This document shows, one piece after another, positions 1-12,112 of a stretch of 54,154 nucleotides of DNA. Below the pieces are notes generated by a model, which was not told where the DNA came from, searched no databases, and saw only the letters and a program-made list of their open reading frames with translations. Made by a program: the position numbers and the translations under genes. The DNA comes from Candolleomyces eurysporus (taxonomy: Eukaryota; Basidiomycota; Agaricomycetes; Agaricales; Psathyrellaceae): contig JANBPK010000891.1 in assembly GCA_027579435.1 (NCBI GenBank), forward strand, positions 1-54,154. The letters run 5' to 3'. How positions within the stretch are numbered: the first letter of the stretch is position 1; each line of letters begins with the position of its first letter.

Positions 1-670
1 GCACACCCTGTCAGCACTTCTCCGGTCGCATGTGGCACGACAACTTCAAGACCCTCTGGGCGAGCTGGTCTATCGAGGAAGTCGCACCCAAGTCGAAGAA
101 CTCAGCTACGGGGAGTGTAATTGACGCTTTGAATCTCGCTGGGAAGTCGCTCTCGAAGGTGTTCTTTGGTGGAGATACTGGATATCGAACTGTACCGGAC
201 GATAAGGACGAGAACGAGGTGCCGTATTGCCCTGCGTTCAAGGATATCGGTAATGTCTTCGGCAGCTTTGACTTGGCCCTGTTACCAATCGGGTGAGCTC
301 TATAACCCCGTTCATCTTATCCTCTCATTTGAATTCGCTAATGTCGTGATGCATGTTTGTCTCTCGCAGAGCGTACTCTCCTCGACCTTACATGTCTCCT
401 GTGCACTGCTCGCCTTCTGATAGCGTTCGCATTTACCAGGACATCAAGGCGAAGAAGGGGTTGGGTATGCACTGGGGGTGAGTCTATCTTCGTCTTCCTC
501 TTTGTCCGATTATTTGCTGACCTGCTATCTTCTTTGATCATAGTGCTTGGGTCCTCACTGCTGAGCCCTTCACCGAGCCTCCTCAGCTTCTTGCGAAGGA
601 ATGCCAGAAGGCTGGGATTCCCGAGGAGGACTTCACTGTTTGCGAAATCGGAGAGACTGTTTTCTTCTAG
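1..670 (+). CDS. NAPE-PLD-like metallo-beta-lactamase-fold hydrolase, 3' part
   Basis: The gene enters from the left edge, so its start is missing. I read three exons: 1-292, 370-477 and 544-670, with GT-AG introns of 77 and 66 bp and TAG at 668-670. The peptide opens with TPCQHFSGR and continues with KTLWASW, FFGGDTGY, FGSFDLALLPIGAYSPR, a short stretch with the metal-type MSPVHCSP motif, LGMHWGAW and EPPQLL. This order matches the C-terminal half of N-acylphosphatidylethanolamine phospholipase D and its fungal relatives (yeast Fmp30). Known members are membrane-associated zinc hydrolases that release N-acylethanolamines from membrane lipid. The GDTGY aspartate and the late histidines are present; the N-terminal HxHxDH motif would lie outside the window. 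Family is clear; substrate is inferred. Confidence 0.85.
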
Positions 671-1061
671 ATAGATGCTTCTACCTTCTGTTACAGGAGC
701 GTACTTCACGCTTGTTTTACTTTCCCTTTCGATCGCTGCCTCGTTTCTGGTGATGGATTTCACTATGCCTGCCGTTGAATACGCTTCTTACGTATGTCTG
801 GATACCCTACTTCTAATTATTGCGATCTTTGCGTGTTGTGGTACTTATCTATCGTGTTGCAATCCGGATTTCATGCGCATCTTAATTATTTATGACGAAG
901 TTGATATTAGTGAGAGATAGATACAGTATGGCAAAAAGAAACAGCATAGGGATGATAAGTGGGTGTTATATACGGTAAAATACAGGCTAAGTCGAAACTC
1001 AAGGCAGCCCTCACTTAGCGAGGTTAACATCCAGATTTGAAGCCTAGAGTCTTGCTCAGCT

Positions 1062-3654
1062 TCATGCTCCCGGAACATAAATGCCGTTGTATCGTAGAAA
1101 CGCCGCATGAACATCCGTCGATAGCTTTCTCGCACCATCGTTATCCTCCCAATTTTCCGGGACATCCCCACGGCATTTTTGGAGTCTGAGATGACTGGTA
1201 ACCGTACTCCACTTCGGGAGCCAACGACTGCAGTATGGGCAGAGATGTTGGTTGAAGACAAGTTCTGCCGGGAATCGGCTCATTAAGTCTGGGTCGATGT
1301 TCGCGGGGCTGGTGGAAGGGCCAGTAGCTACGACAGCAGGTGGTGGACCAACACCAGCGGCTGGAGCCACAGATGGTCCTTGGACGGGTGCACTGGAGGA
1401 AGCATCAGGACAATTACTGGCACCCGATCCCGAACCTGACCCAGACATGGATGACTGCGCATTCGCATTTGTAGACTCTTCTTGATTCTTCTTCTTTCCT
1501 CTAGACTTCCTTCCTTCGCCCTTGGCCTTCCTCTGCCTTTTCTTCGTCTGCGCTGTGGAAGCCTCCGATGCACTGGTTGAATCAGGTCCCCCGGAGACTG
1601 GTGCCGTGGCCGGGACAACTCCAGACTGGTTAGTAGTCGGAGCACTGAGGCAGAGAGGGTAAGTGTTGTCGAAGCCGCTTCCCATCACCGAAGGAGCACC
1701 ATGCTGCGTCGGAAGGAGTGTGTATTTACCATATGGCGCGGTCTGAGCATGCTTAGTGACGGATGTAGCACTCGAAGTGCTGCCAGGGGCAACTTCCGGA
1801 GCTGAGCTTTGTGCGACATCAGTGGTAGTCGTCCTTGGCTTTCGAGATCGACCTTGTTTCTTGGCCGGAGCAGAAGCAGGTGTATTACTACCAGGGCCAG
1901 TGTAGCCTCGACTAATCGAGCCGGAATTTGGAAGAGTAGTAGCCTGGGGAGCTGCTGGCGGGAGAGTCTGATTCGGACCCCATCCCGTTGGAGGTTGGCC
2001 ATGGTACATCGGAGGCGGCGCGTAGGCTTGCAATTGGGAATTGTAGCCAGCATTGTAGCCAGCATTAAAACCACCGTTAGACATGGGATACATTGGAGGA
2101 GGTGCATACGCTTCTGTGACAGGGTACGCGCTGTCATCAGCAGCATTCCAGCTATGAAAGCTACCTTTAGCCACCGATCCTCCAGAGAGACCTCCTTGAG
2201 CATCGTAAGCGTCGGACCGAGCATCGGCTGCCAAAGTGAGAGTACTGTTAGCCATGGGATTCGTTGAAACGAACGAATAAGCAGCTGAAGCATTGTATGC
2301 TGTGTCGTATCCCACATTCGAAGCTTCTGCGTTGTCGATGCCTGACGGAGTGAAAGATACAGGAAGAGATCCTTGAGAGCCATTGCAGACGCTGTTTACG
2401 AGAGTAGAAATAACAGCAGGTTTGCCCGCACCAGTAGCGGGAGCGGCAGATTGAGTGGCAGACCGAGCGGTGCCTGAAGAAGCGCTTGGGACTGGCCGAA
2501 CTTGAGGAGCAACAGAAGCTCGATTGACTGGCGCGACGGAAGCGGGAGTCAATGGGAGATTCTGAACCCTGGAACGAGATGTAGCACCGGCCGTAGTGAT
2601 AGACCTCCCAGGCAGAGATAAACCATAGCTTTGGGTGGTTGCTGGACCGAGAGGAGAAACGCTTCTCGCGGTCGGAATCGACGTTGACTTTCCCAGTAAG
2701 GATAAATCGTGACTGCGGGTAGTAGTCTTCGAGAAAGCAGGCAGGGATAGACCATGAATATCACTCGCTGTTACAACAGCAGCCACTGAGGGCATGGGGA
2801 TTATTGCCTCCGGTGTCGAAGTGGACTCCTGAGGAGAAAGAACGTCCCTCTCAAGTCCATAGGAAATGGAGTAGACATCGGCGCTAGTCGAAGTTCTTCG
2901 CCGCTGCTGAGGTCTTTCGTCATCGTCATCGTCGTCGTCCGTGCACCTTCTTTTTCCTTGGGTGAGAGCTACAGCTGAGGCTCGGATAGCAGCGTCATTA
3001 GCATTGAGGGTGCCACCCGCCAAGGGGAGAGCGTCGGTTGATGACCTGCTACTCGAAGACGCGTCTAGCGCCTCTGAGTCGGAATCATCTCCTCCAAAGA
3101 GGGAATCTCGGTCATCGTCTCCCTCATCCGACACGTTCTTGGATTTCTCGTTGCTCAAACACCCGTCAAGCGCCTCCGAGTCAGAATCCTCTCCTCCAAA
3201 GAGGGGGGATTTACGTCCCTTGTCTTCCTCGTCAGACGCGTCCTTCGACTCGACACTGGCATGCCTGATAAACGAGAGGTGAGAACCCAGCTTCAAACAG
3301 AGAAAGCATCAACTCACTTCTCTTCATCAAAGCCAATGTCCTCACCAAACAATTCGGAAAATGCCTCACCGAGCTCTGCATTCAAAGTATCGTCGTCTTT
3401 TTGCTCCAACTCACTCGAGTAGCCGCTCAGGAGGCTGCGAGAAACGTCAACATTGAGCTCGATGTAAATGGACGTTCTACCTACTGTTCTGTAACTGCAG
3501 TCACCGGGAATGGCACGAGCGACTTTTGCGGACAAGGCGCTATCTCAGACTGGTGTCGAGAGGTGGCTTTGGATGCGTTCTGAGTGGATAATAGTCTATT
3601 GACAGGGAGGTCTGGGTTGAGAACCAAACTCGTAAATGGTGTGCGCTTGGACAT
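1062..3654 (-). CDS. Ser/Pro-rich protein with C-terminal C2HC zinc finger
   Basis: Three exons read in one frame: 3654-3485, 3434-3318 and 3264-1062, with introns of 50 and 53 bp; 829 aa. The start at 3654 (MSKRTPF) is the ATG that leads into the first acceptor in phase; the exon after it has no ATG of its own. The N-terminal third is acidic and carries a twice-used module of SLFGG(D/E)DSDSEALD type. The middle is long, low-complexity Ser/Thr/Ala/Gln sequence with repeated APPPMY motifs and two basic patches (KKQGRSRKPR, KKRQRKAKGEGRKSRGKKK) that look like nuclear localisation signals. The last 70 residues are the only folded-looking part: CPYCSRWLPKWSTVTSHL, with a further Cys six residues later, a CX2C...HX5C finger. 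A nuclear regulatory role is plausible but not shown. I do not recognise the family. Confidence 0.75.
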
Positions 3655-5237
3655 CCTTCCGTGACCACAAAGTGATGATCGGGGGGAAGATGGGTGGTAG
3701 TTAAAGAGAGAGACCAACAGCCATATTTCTCGGAGCTTTAAATACTGACCAAGATTGTGCTCCCAATTCGGCCTACAATGATTGTGCACGAGGCAAGCTT
3801 GTGTATCTCCGGGGTGGGAACTCGCGCCGGCCACCGGGCAGTTGGCTCTCCATTGTGTTCGGGATAGTGTTTTGATACATCCTGTTTCTTTCATCCACTG
3901 ACCGAAGGGTTTCCCTTATCCGGAAATCACACAACAACATTTGAGGTGGTCGGTGCACTCGTAGAGCGATTGCTTAGACCCTCCCACATTTCCCACGGCT
4001 ACTCTGAGTGCCCCTTACATTTTCTTCAAAGCTCCTCCACCCCGCGTCAACGATACGATCTTCAGTTACATCTTTTGGCTAATTCTCTTTCTCCACAAGT
4101 AGATAGTGACTATGGGACACCAGTTTCGAGGGTTTTTTTNCTTGAGCTTTCAGGGGCTTTGTAGCCTACAACCTGAAAACGGTAATTGATTCGCCAAGCA
4201 CACCACAACCCGTAGGCACAAGGCGTCTGTACAGGCGCTAAGGTGGGCGTTCCTAGAATTCAGTGACTGCATACCTATCCACCTGACACGCGGAGTAGAC
4301 CAGAGTGCGCCGGTGTAGAATTGGGGTTTGCTTCATTTAACACGGTGGAAAAAGAGAATTAGGTTCGATGCGATAGAGGAATAGCCGGTAAGGAAGTTGG
4401 TGACATCTGCTAATTGATGCCTTAGCTTGGAGTGCCTCGTATTGATGTGGCTTGGTTTTATGACTTCATGTTTAAAGGGTTCTGTTTAGTGGCCATTCAA
4501 AAAGGGAGTCCGCCGCTGCCATGGGGTGGAAAGGACATGAGCACTTCAGATGAGCAGTAGCGTGAAAAAGTGCTCGGAAAGGACGAGCTGGTCGTCCTGA
4601 TGACCATGAGCAATCCCTTTATACCAGATAGTCGAGCACCTAATAAGCTAAACGGGATAAGGACCCTATTAATCTCACCAATATGGACCGCTTCCATTCC
4701 CGGGCATTCTGGAGAGACATGAGTGCTAGAGGACGAAGGACACTAAAAGGCAACAGTGGGACATTTTGCAATCCAATGGTTATTTATGGCATCGCTTGGA
4801 GTTCTTCAATGGTATGACGAAATCGGAATATTTACCGGGTTTGAAGAAGTTATCGAAAACAATCATAGTATAGGTCTGGCTCGGTCGAGGTCGAGGGTAG
4901 TTTGAGACGTAGTTCTGCGTGGGTAATACACTCGGCACGCCACTGATGCCGAATTGAAAATTCAACCGATCATGACCGACCTGTGACAGCCGCCGCAGTT
5001 CATTCATCAGCGTCTCCGCTATCGACTGGCTTCGGGTTTCACGATCTATACCCAGGTATGGTATTCCTCTTGCTATTTATCTTCTGTGACCAACGACTTT
5101 CAGAAATATATGTACGAATAGGGGTCAAGTCAATGCCAATTCAAACGACCGAATTACGAACCGTAACGAACAGACCTATCCTCTCCTGTCGTTGAATTAC
5201 TGCAATTCACAACATTTCACGTCGTTTAAACTTCAAG
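3655..5237. other. Intergenic, no gene recognised
   Basis: About 1.6 kb with only short open frames that lack start codons, splice continuity or recognisable motifs. One N lies at the end of a T-run near 4140. The last 200 bases include the probable promoter of the downstream glycosidase gene. Confidence 0.5.
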
Positions 5238-7175
5238 ATGGAGGCTCAAAACTCCTGTCAAGATGGTTATGGACGAATTTCACCACCATCCTCGCAAGGA
5301 TTTCTCAATACGATTGCAAGCTTTAAGCTTCGTCCTTCGGCCTTCATTCTACAAACTCTGGTAGTCATCTACCTGCTATGGATTCCTACCCCAACGAAAG
5401 CGCAAGATATTGGCCTCTCGACTGATCAAATTGGCTCTCTCAGCACTCGGTTGGCCGAGGCCGCTCAGTCAAGGTGAGTGTTCAAGGTGCTTCCATGTGT
5501 TCGGTGTTCCCTAATCTTGCTACACCTTCCATTCGTTATGCATTAGCTGGGAACTAGGAACTCGTGCTCAAGCCATACTCGAACTAAACGCTACACAGTA
5601 CAGCGTTTTCTCATCGAGCTCCATACCACCATCGAGCAACGCTGCTGGCGACTACTCAATGGAACCGTTCTGGCATATCGCAAGGAGTATCATGGGCCAA
5701 TGGAACGGGACGAGTGGTGGTGGGCATTTGTACTCCTATCTCACTTTCTTCATGTCGTGTTAACGATTTGACTGTAGGCTCACCACAACCTCTCATGCCT
5801 GATGGCTCCGCCGCTGATCCAGCCTCTAATGGCGTCACCATCCTTATGGCCAATTGGACCGGCCTCGCCGCCAGGGACTCGGCCTCCAACTCGAGTCTCA
5901 ATTATGACTATGCGGCAGCTGCGAAGAGCCAACTCGACTTCTTATACAGCAGCAGCGTTCCGAAGACAAGCGACGGTGCGATCTCTCACCGGGTAGATCA
6001 GCTGCAATTATGGTGAGTGGTCTAGGTTTCCTTCCGCTTCATATATAATTCACACGTGCAGGTCCGACTTCATATACATGGTTCCACCCTTCTTTGCTTA
6101 CTATGGCGCTTTAACACGCAACCGAACTCTACTAGTGGAAGCTTACAACCAGTGCAAACTATACCGAAGCTATCTGCAAGACGAGAAGAGTCGCCTTTGG
6201 AGACACGTCCTTTTGGGAACGAGTGGGATCGACGAAGGGTTCTGGTCAACTGGTAAGCGCTCGCTTTGCGTTTTGCTTCTTTTGTCCGCGAGGGTTCTCG
6301 GCACTACGCAGTGACGTCAGCTGGATGCTCTTCGGAGCGGGATTGCAAGGTTCTTCTGTCGCTTGCGTCCGTCCCTGACAGAACCTGTCAACAGTGGGAA
6401 CATGGCTCTGTGCGGCCTGTAATTCTCTCTACCAATGGTCCCCGTCTTCCGAGGTTCCTCCCTTCGTGATCATCGCTTAGACATGCTTAATTCTATTCCG
6501 TTTGACAGGAAATGGATGGGCTGCGGCAGGTATGCTTCGTGTCCATGCGACCATTACGAACAGCGAGTATGCGAATACTCTCAAAAACCAAAGGAAGGAT
6601 TTACAAAAGTGGGTGGAAGAAATACACAAAGCGATGTACGCTGTCGTCGTAAGTCGCCATTTCCACTTTTGCGAGTTTCCCACTCTCTCAATTTTATCGA
6701 ACAGGACGACACGCAACTCTTCACCAACTGGGCCGACCAGCCACCCGCAGCTCCCCGAAACTTCTACGACGCCTCGGGCACCTCCCTCGTCGCCGCAACC
6801 GTCTACAGGGCCAGCCTCCAATACGCTGGCAAGAAGTACAAGTATATAGGGAACGCTGAACGAGCATGGGCTACTCTATTCAACTCGACTAGCTCGGGTT
6901 CGTCGAACAGCTCAGCTCCTTTCGTCGGATACACACACTTCACCCAGGAAGGGTGGCTGACGCCCGTAGTGAACCCACATAGCTACGGGGAAGAAGGAAG
7001 TAGGAGTGCAGAAGGACAGGCCTTTGTGGTAATGCTCGCTGCTGCGAGGAGGGATTGGATAGGTGTGAATGGAGAGTATAGTGCTGGGGTGAGTCGGCAT
7101 CAAAGCGCTCTAGCGTCGAGATGGACTAGTGGCCTCCTTGCGGCTGCGGTGGGTGCTATGACCTTCAACTTCTGA
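5238..7175 (+). CDS. Six-hairpin glycosidase, GH105/GH88 type, membrane or wall anchored
   Basis: Six exons: 5238-5473, 5547-5719, 5778-6012, 6062-6252, 6509-6648 and 6705-7175, all with consistent phase; 481 aa. A hydrophobic segment around residues 35-50 (ILQTLVVIYLLWIP, then TKAQ) is a signal anchor or late signal peptide. The core has ISHRVDQLQLWSDFIYMVPPF, then GIDEGFWSTGNGWAAAGM. These line up with the QxWxDxxYM and FWxRxxGW motifs of unsaturated rhamnogalacturonyl hydrolases (YteR-type, GH105), which remove terminal unsaturated uronic acids from pectin fragments. Many NXS/T sites support secretion. The C-terminus ends in a hydrophobic stretch (GLLAAAVGAMTFNF) that could be a GPI signal. 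Intron 4 is 256 bp, about five times longer than the others. GH76 was considered but its paired Asp motif is absent. Confidence 0.75.
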
Positions 7176-7882
7176 GGATGGGGAGGGTGGTGAGGTACGT
7201 CAAAAGAGAATGTGGACGGACTTGAGGCACTTTTTGGTGCGATCTCGAACTGTTTTTTGTAAATCTAGATATCCATCTTTCGTCATTTTAACCTTGATTA
7301 TCTGTAAAATTTATTTAGACTTGTAGAGTAGTTTTGCTTATTTGGTATTTATATCATCATGACCTCGCCGTGACTCCTCTTAACTTGTAGTCGCCATTAC
7401 TAGTATACTTGCATATGCGTGCATAGAGTCGCTGAAAAACACAACGCTCAAAGCAACTTGTAACGCGCCAAACAGTCTGAGCTGCTCAGTTGCCCGCTGT
7501 GTCGTCGTAAGTGATGAATATAAGTTCCACAAAATGTGCTGACATTGGACGGCCATTGTCACCACAATGGCGGTTCCTGAACCATTGGCGATCAACAAGC
7601 CCATCAACTTCCAGTCGCGTCGAGCGCTTAATATTCTTCAAGTTGCTGATAACGGTGTGCTTGGACTCCCACCCGGTTACTTTTGCACAGCCCGATGGCG
7701 AACTTTTGAAAGCTACCACACACACTTGAGGACAAAGTATTGGCATACAATGGGTGGGAATAAAAGCAGCCATGATATAAATACGGGGCACCGCGCGGGT
7801 CTTCCAGCTTTCCACTTTCCATATCATTGACTCTACTCCCCGAATTACCTGCCTACTGCTAAAGACTGCTTGCCACCGAACG
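7176..7882. other. Intergenic, likely promoter of the next gene
   Basis: About 700 bp without a recognisable gene. AT-rich 3' flank of the glycosidase gene (to about 7370), followed by the upstream region of the zinc-finger gene. Open frames here (for example 7486-7899 on the minus strand) have no recognisable features. Confidence 0.4.
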
Positions 7883-9596
7883 ATGACTAACAGAATCACA
7901 CTGCCGAAATTTCCGTCGCTTTTGGCTTCGATAACCGGTGAAGGATATCCAGGAGCTCCGTCCCAAATTCCGAGCGTTTCCAGCGGTGGACGTGCACCAT
8001 CACCGTATATACCATCGAACAGCTATAGGTAAGGCCAAAATCATACCATGGGTCGACTTACACGCTAACTCTTTCCGTTCTTCCTTTATTAGATCGGGCG
8101 ACGCCGGAGTGGACGAGGATTACGATTACAACTATCTTGAATGGATGCCGTATATGCCGGATGCGAGACTCAATCCTCAGGCAAGCGTTGCAAGAGCTCC
8201 GTGCCATATCAATATGTTCAACGTTGGGCGGCTCGGTGAAGGGTGAGACAGTTTGACACAACGAGGCTAATTCTGTAGCATTTCTGACTTTATGGTTTTC
8301 TCGATTGTACAGTTTCGTCGACAATGACGACTCACAAGCCCCTCCAGCACCTCTTGAAGGATACAACAGCGATTTGCACAGCATGTAAGTGGACCTTCTC
8401 CAAACTCTCAGTACGATCTATGAGGCTTAAACTGTAACTCTAGCGCCACCATGGACTACTACTATTATTTGCTTCAACTTGAAGCTCAGGCATTGGAGGA
8501 ATACTCGGTGGCTCCAGGGCCGGTGATAATCCAGCCGACGATTTCTAGCTTCACAAACTGGCCGGAGTCGAACAACAATTGTCAGGAAGCCCCTTATGGC
8601 TCCCTTAGAATGTCGTGGAAAGAGACGGCCCGCCCTATGATGCGCAATTCCCTCTCCAATTCTCGCGTTTTCGAAACCACCAACGCTACCAGTAGGGCAG
8701 CCGGCAAGCGCCGGGCTGGAGACGCCCGCGGCCACGAGACACACCACGAACAATTTTCCGATTCAGCCTCGAGCATCAGCATTCCTGACGACGCCGGAAG
8801 CGCCCGGGACGATGATGAAGGGTATCAGAGGGCTCTAGCTGAAGCTATCAAAGGTTTCCGCAATACCGCAACTACCGAGTACCACCATGCTGGAGTGTGT
8901 TCCTCGGTGAGCACAACGGCTCCCGAGACATCGTCTATAAAAAGGAAGCAAAAGGATGAAGGGACGAAGAGCAGCAGCGCGAGACTCTGTAGCAAGAAAG
9001 GTCGGTTCACCCCGAAGGATGGGAAATTCCGAACTGAGAGCGCATACTCCCTCTTTTGCTCCGACGACTGGGAATTCATGTGCCCACTCCCAAGCCATAC
9101 AGGCAAGGGTACTTGCAACATGTGGACAGACGCGAGGGGTACACAAGAGCATCTCGAGCGAGACCACCCAGGGTTCTGTAAGCCCGACCCTCGTATGCGT
9201 GATGCAAAGGGATTCTACTGTCCGGTGCGCAAGGAAAACGGGAGGGTATGCGGGAAAGGTCTCCAAAGCTTGCTCATTGGAGGAGGTAAATATGTTAACT
9301 ACTCGTTAAAGAAGCATATTCTCTCTTCAAGATACCATCCAGGCCTCAAGGGGAGAAGAAAGGGCACGGCAGAGATCGAGGACTACCCGACCTACGTCTG
9401 TAGGTACGCAGGCTGTGGCTACGAGTCCACCACTTACGTTGGTGCAGAGCTATCGAGAATCAGAGAACACTGGAAGGCGAAGCATAATTCAACGGGATAC
9501 TATGAATCGGACAGCGAACGAGACGATGAAGAAGAACAGAAAGAGGCGGGGGAGGAGGAGGAGGCTGTGGAGGCGGAAGGAAATAATGGGGACTGA
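7883..9596 (+). CDS. Hypothetical protein with three C2H2-like zinc-binding motifs
   Basis: Four exons: 7883-8028, 8093-8242, 8313-8384 and 8444-9596; 506 aa. The ATG at 7883 opens a frame that passes every splice junction in phase. The first 300 residues are low-complexity and polar, with no recognisable domain. From about residue 330 there are three spaced Cys/His sets: CPLPSHTGKGTCNMW with HLERDH; CPVRKENGRVCGKG with HILSSRYH; and CRYAGCGYES with HWKAKH. These resemble degenerate C2H2 fingers with long internal loops, as seen in many basidiomycete-specific nuclear proteins. The tail is strongly acidic (DDEEEQKEAGEEEEAVEAE). DNA or RNA binding is inferred from the fingers only; I do not recognise a named family. 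Confidence 0.75.
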
Positions 9597-9868
9597 TGTG
9601 CTAGGCGCTCAATGCATCGATCGGCCTGAAAGAGCACCATTCTTTTGTGTTTTTGGTCCTATGAGACGCCATCTTCATTTGTAGGCTAACCACACTCATT
9701 TGTATTCTCGGCGGGACATATAATACTCAGCCTTACGGGCGTCGCGAAGTTGTTCTGTTAGCATCCGAGAATTTCCTGTCTCGTTGTGAGTCTTCAATAT
9801 CAGTCGAATGCAATCATGAGGAAGGTGTGTCATTCATCAACGCCGCACTGAGTATCATAACTGTCGTA

Positions 9869-12060
9869 GCTAACACCACATGATCCAAGTCGTCAAGCTC
9901 GGGGAAGTGATTCCATCTCAAACCCCTGATGGCCCTCTACGTTAACTTCGTAGCTCTGGTTCTGAGTTTCAATATTGACAGAATCGAAAAGGAGAGTTGA
10001 GACAAAGCTTCGTGTCACCGGGTCTTCCGCCCTCTTCATATCAAGCAGCAGTTTGTTTGATAATATTGGTATAATAAGCACCAGTCTGCATGTAGTGAGA
10101 CATTCGCACTCGAGCAGGATGTAATACTGATATACATACACGTTGATGATACGGAATTTGTCGTTTATCTTCAGCAAGACGATATACGGCTTCGTATGAG
10201 GCAGTGTATTTCATTGAAGATAAGCCTGGCACATACCACAGGGCCAGGAGCGGATGCAATGGCGTAAATCAACCATACCGCTGCAGAACGTCAAGAGAAG
10301 ATAATGCTGTGAGTAAACAAATATCAAAAAGGCTCATCAAGTATTTACCACGTACAGAATGCCGAGAGATAGTACAGCCCGCCATCGCGCCGAATGACCT
10401 TGATTAAAGAGCCGTGATGTCTCCTGTAGCTCATTGTGAGGGTCACGAACCCAAAGACTGCGACCACTATCACAACAAGTCAATTCGCTGAGCGGCATCA
10501 AATACAAAAAACACACAGGCAGTTCCGGTACACGTGATAATTGCTGCCATGAAACGATACGTGCTGGAAGTTGGATTGGGATCACGGAAGTGGCAGCTAC
10601 GACCGTGTTGGACAAGGAGATATTGCACAGGGGTTTCCGGTTCGTGAGCTGAAGGGGCAGAAGCCGTCACTTTTGTATTAATTGTCAGTCGTCATGGAGC
10701 GCACGGAGGGACCCACCGTGCTGGAAGCCCATGATTAGTAGAGTGATGATAGGTATCTCAAGTGTCTAACCCCGCCAAATACTGCGTGAGTGTGTATCCA
10801 AGTCATTCGAAATGGGATTGATACTTACCACATATCGCTGCCAAGGGAAGGAGATATGCCCGCCTTGCCTTCAGGAGGGCATACAGACATACTAAAAATG
10901 TAGCTGAAGATAGTGCTGAGCCTTCCATCGAAGAATCGCGGCCTGGTCGCGAGACTAACCTTCTGCTGCAGAATTGGCAAGGAAATACGTGACTAGAGCA
11001 GGAATGGGTGAGTATCCTCTTGTTGTGCGATTGGCCGTTTTCGCGCACTTTGACTGATACGATTGCAAGCATTGCAAACCTGACATAAATATTTGAAGGC
11101 TAGTTGAGTAAGTTCAGAGAGAACGATTGGTCGCGTTCACCTCGGTGCTAAGACGAACTGGCAGAGGTAGAAGAACTTGGGTAACAGATCAGGGAAAGGG
11201 GGTAGAATGGTGTGGGATTAGACACGTACAGAGAATGTATGAGATGTCAGAAAGAACCGTGAAGTGTCGCGTAGTCAGAAATAGCACCTTCCCCCAAATG
11301 TGCTTTTGAGGCCAGATTTCGGACACCTGGGATAGATATACTTGTTTAGCAGGACTCGAGAATCGCATAGTTACACAGAAAGGATAGACCTCCTGGTCGA
11401 GAGTCGTAAAAATGTAATACGTCTCAGAGACTGTTAGCTTCCCAACTCTTGAGGAAGGACAGTGTGTGAGACTCACAAAAGCAACACATCCTGAGACTGA
11501 AGTACTGTTAGCCCGTATGACGGAGACTTCGATTTGAAACCCTTACGCTGCACGTACTACCGAGATTCGTTAGCACACCTTATAAAACGTATAAAATGGT
11601 GGTGGTGACGAACGTCTTGGGTCATGCGATTACCAAGTTCCGCAGACAGGGGAAGAGACTCAGCAAGGTCCATGGGGCAGTCCACGGTTGTAGGCCCAAG
11701 TCCAATCAGCGTGAAAGAGTGCGACGCTGCTCTTCATTAACATGAGTGTAGCTACTGATAGGGATCGACCATCGATGTTTGCTAATACCCTTCAACACCG
11801 CCCAAGGCAACGGCCGTTGGGTCAATACCTGTGGGAAGACAAACGGACGGAGACCCTTGAAGAAGCCGGAGAAAAGTTGTAGCCAGCTCAGGATAGTATG
11901 TTCCTCTACACCACACCGGTTCTTCGAAGGTCAGTGTAAGTCACGCGACTGGATGAAGCCAGATTGATGACCACAGAAGAGCAAGAACGCCCGGGAGCGG
12001 AGGAACAGACCCGATTCATAATGATTTTCCAAGAAAAGCAGATGCAATACAAAAATGAGG
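9869..12060. repeat. Tandem duplication, unit 1
   Basis: The segment starting GCTAACACCA at 9869 recurs at 12113, and matching sequence continues in order with an offset near 2,240 bp (for example GTTCAGAGAGAACGA at 11112 and 13346). By eye the copies differ at roughly one base in ten, with small indels. Unit 1 carries one DUF6533-type gene on the minus strand and a short plus-strand open frame beginning ATGAGTGTAGCTACTGATAGG at 11741 that is partly conserved in unit 2. Confidence 0.8.
9893..11530 (-). pseudogene. DUF6533-type seven-helix membrane protein, copy A (fragmentary)
   Basis: Pieces of a multi-exon minus-strand gene are recognisable, in order. Near 11470-11260: TYYIFTTLDQE, an intron, then SEIWPQKHIWGKVLFLTTRHF; this is the DUF6533 signature (YDxLLTxxxEvxxIW...LFLxxRY). 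Near 10950-10850: FLVCLYALLKARRAYLLPL, matching the RxYALxxxxR helix. Near 10480-10350: VIVVAVFGFVTLTMSYRRHH followed by GSLIKVIRRDGGLYYLSAF, the typical RDGxLYF motif. Near 10280: ARLIFN, then a C-terminal tail ending at the stop 9893-9895. Proteins of this family are basidiomycete-specific membrane proteins of unknown function. I could not join all exons in frame or find a convincing start. It may be a real gene with unusual splicing or a decaying copy. Confidence 0.55.
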
Positions 12061-12112
12061 AAGGGAGCGTGATTCATTGGCACCGTAATGAGCATCGTAN
12101 ANNNCTATCGAA

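Noticed and set aside
1328..2383. Several long open frames opposite or out of frame with the Ser-rich gene
   Set aside because: They are shadows of the low-complexity coding sequence and have no splice or motif support.
5238..7175. GH76 alpha-1,6-mannanase for the glycosidase gene
   Set aside because: The paired Asp motif of GH76 is absent, whereas the QLWSDxIYM and FWSTGNGW motifs fit GH105/GH88.
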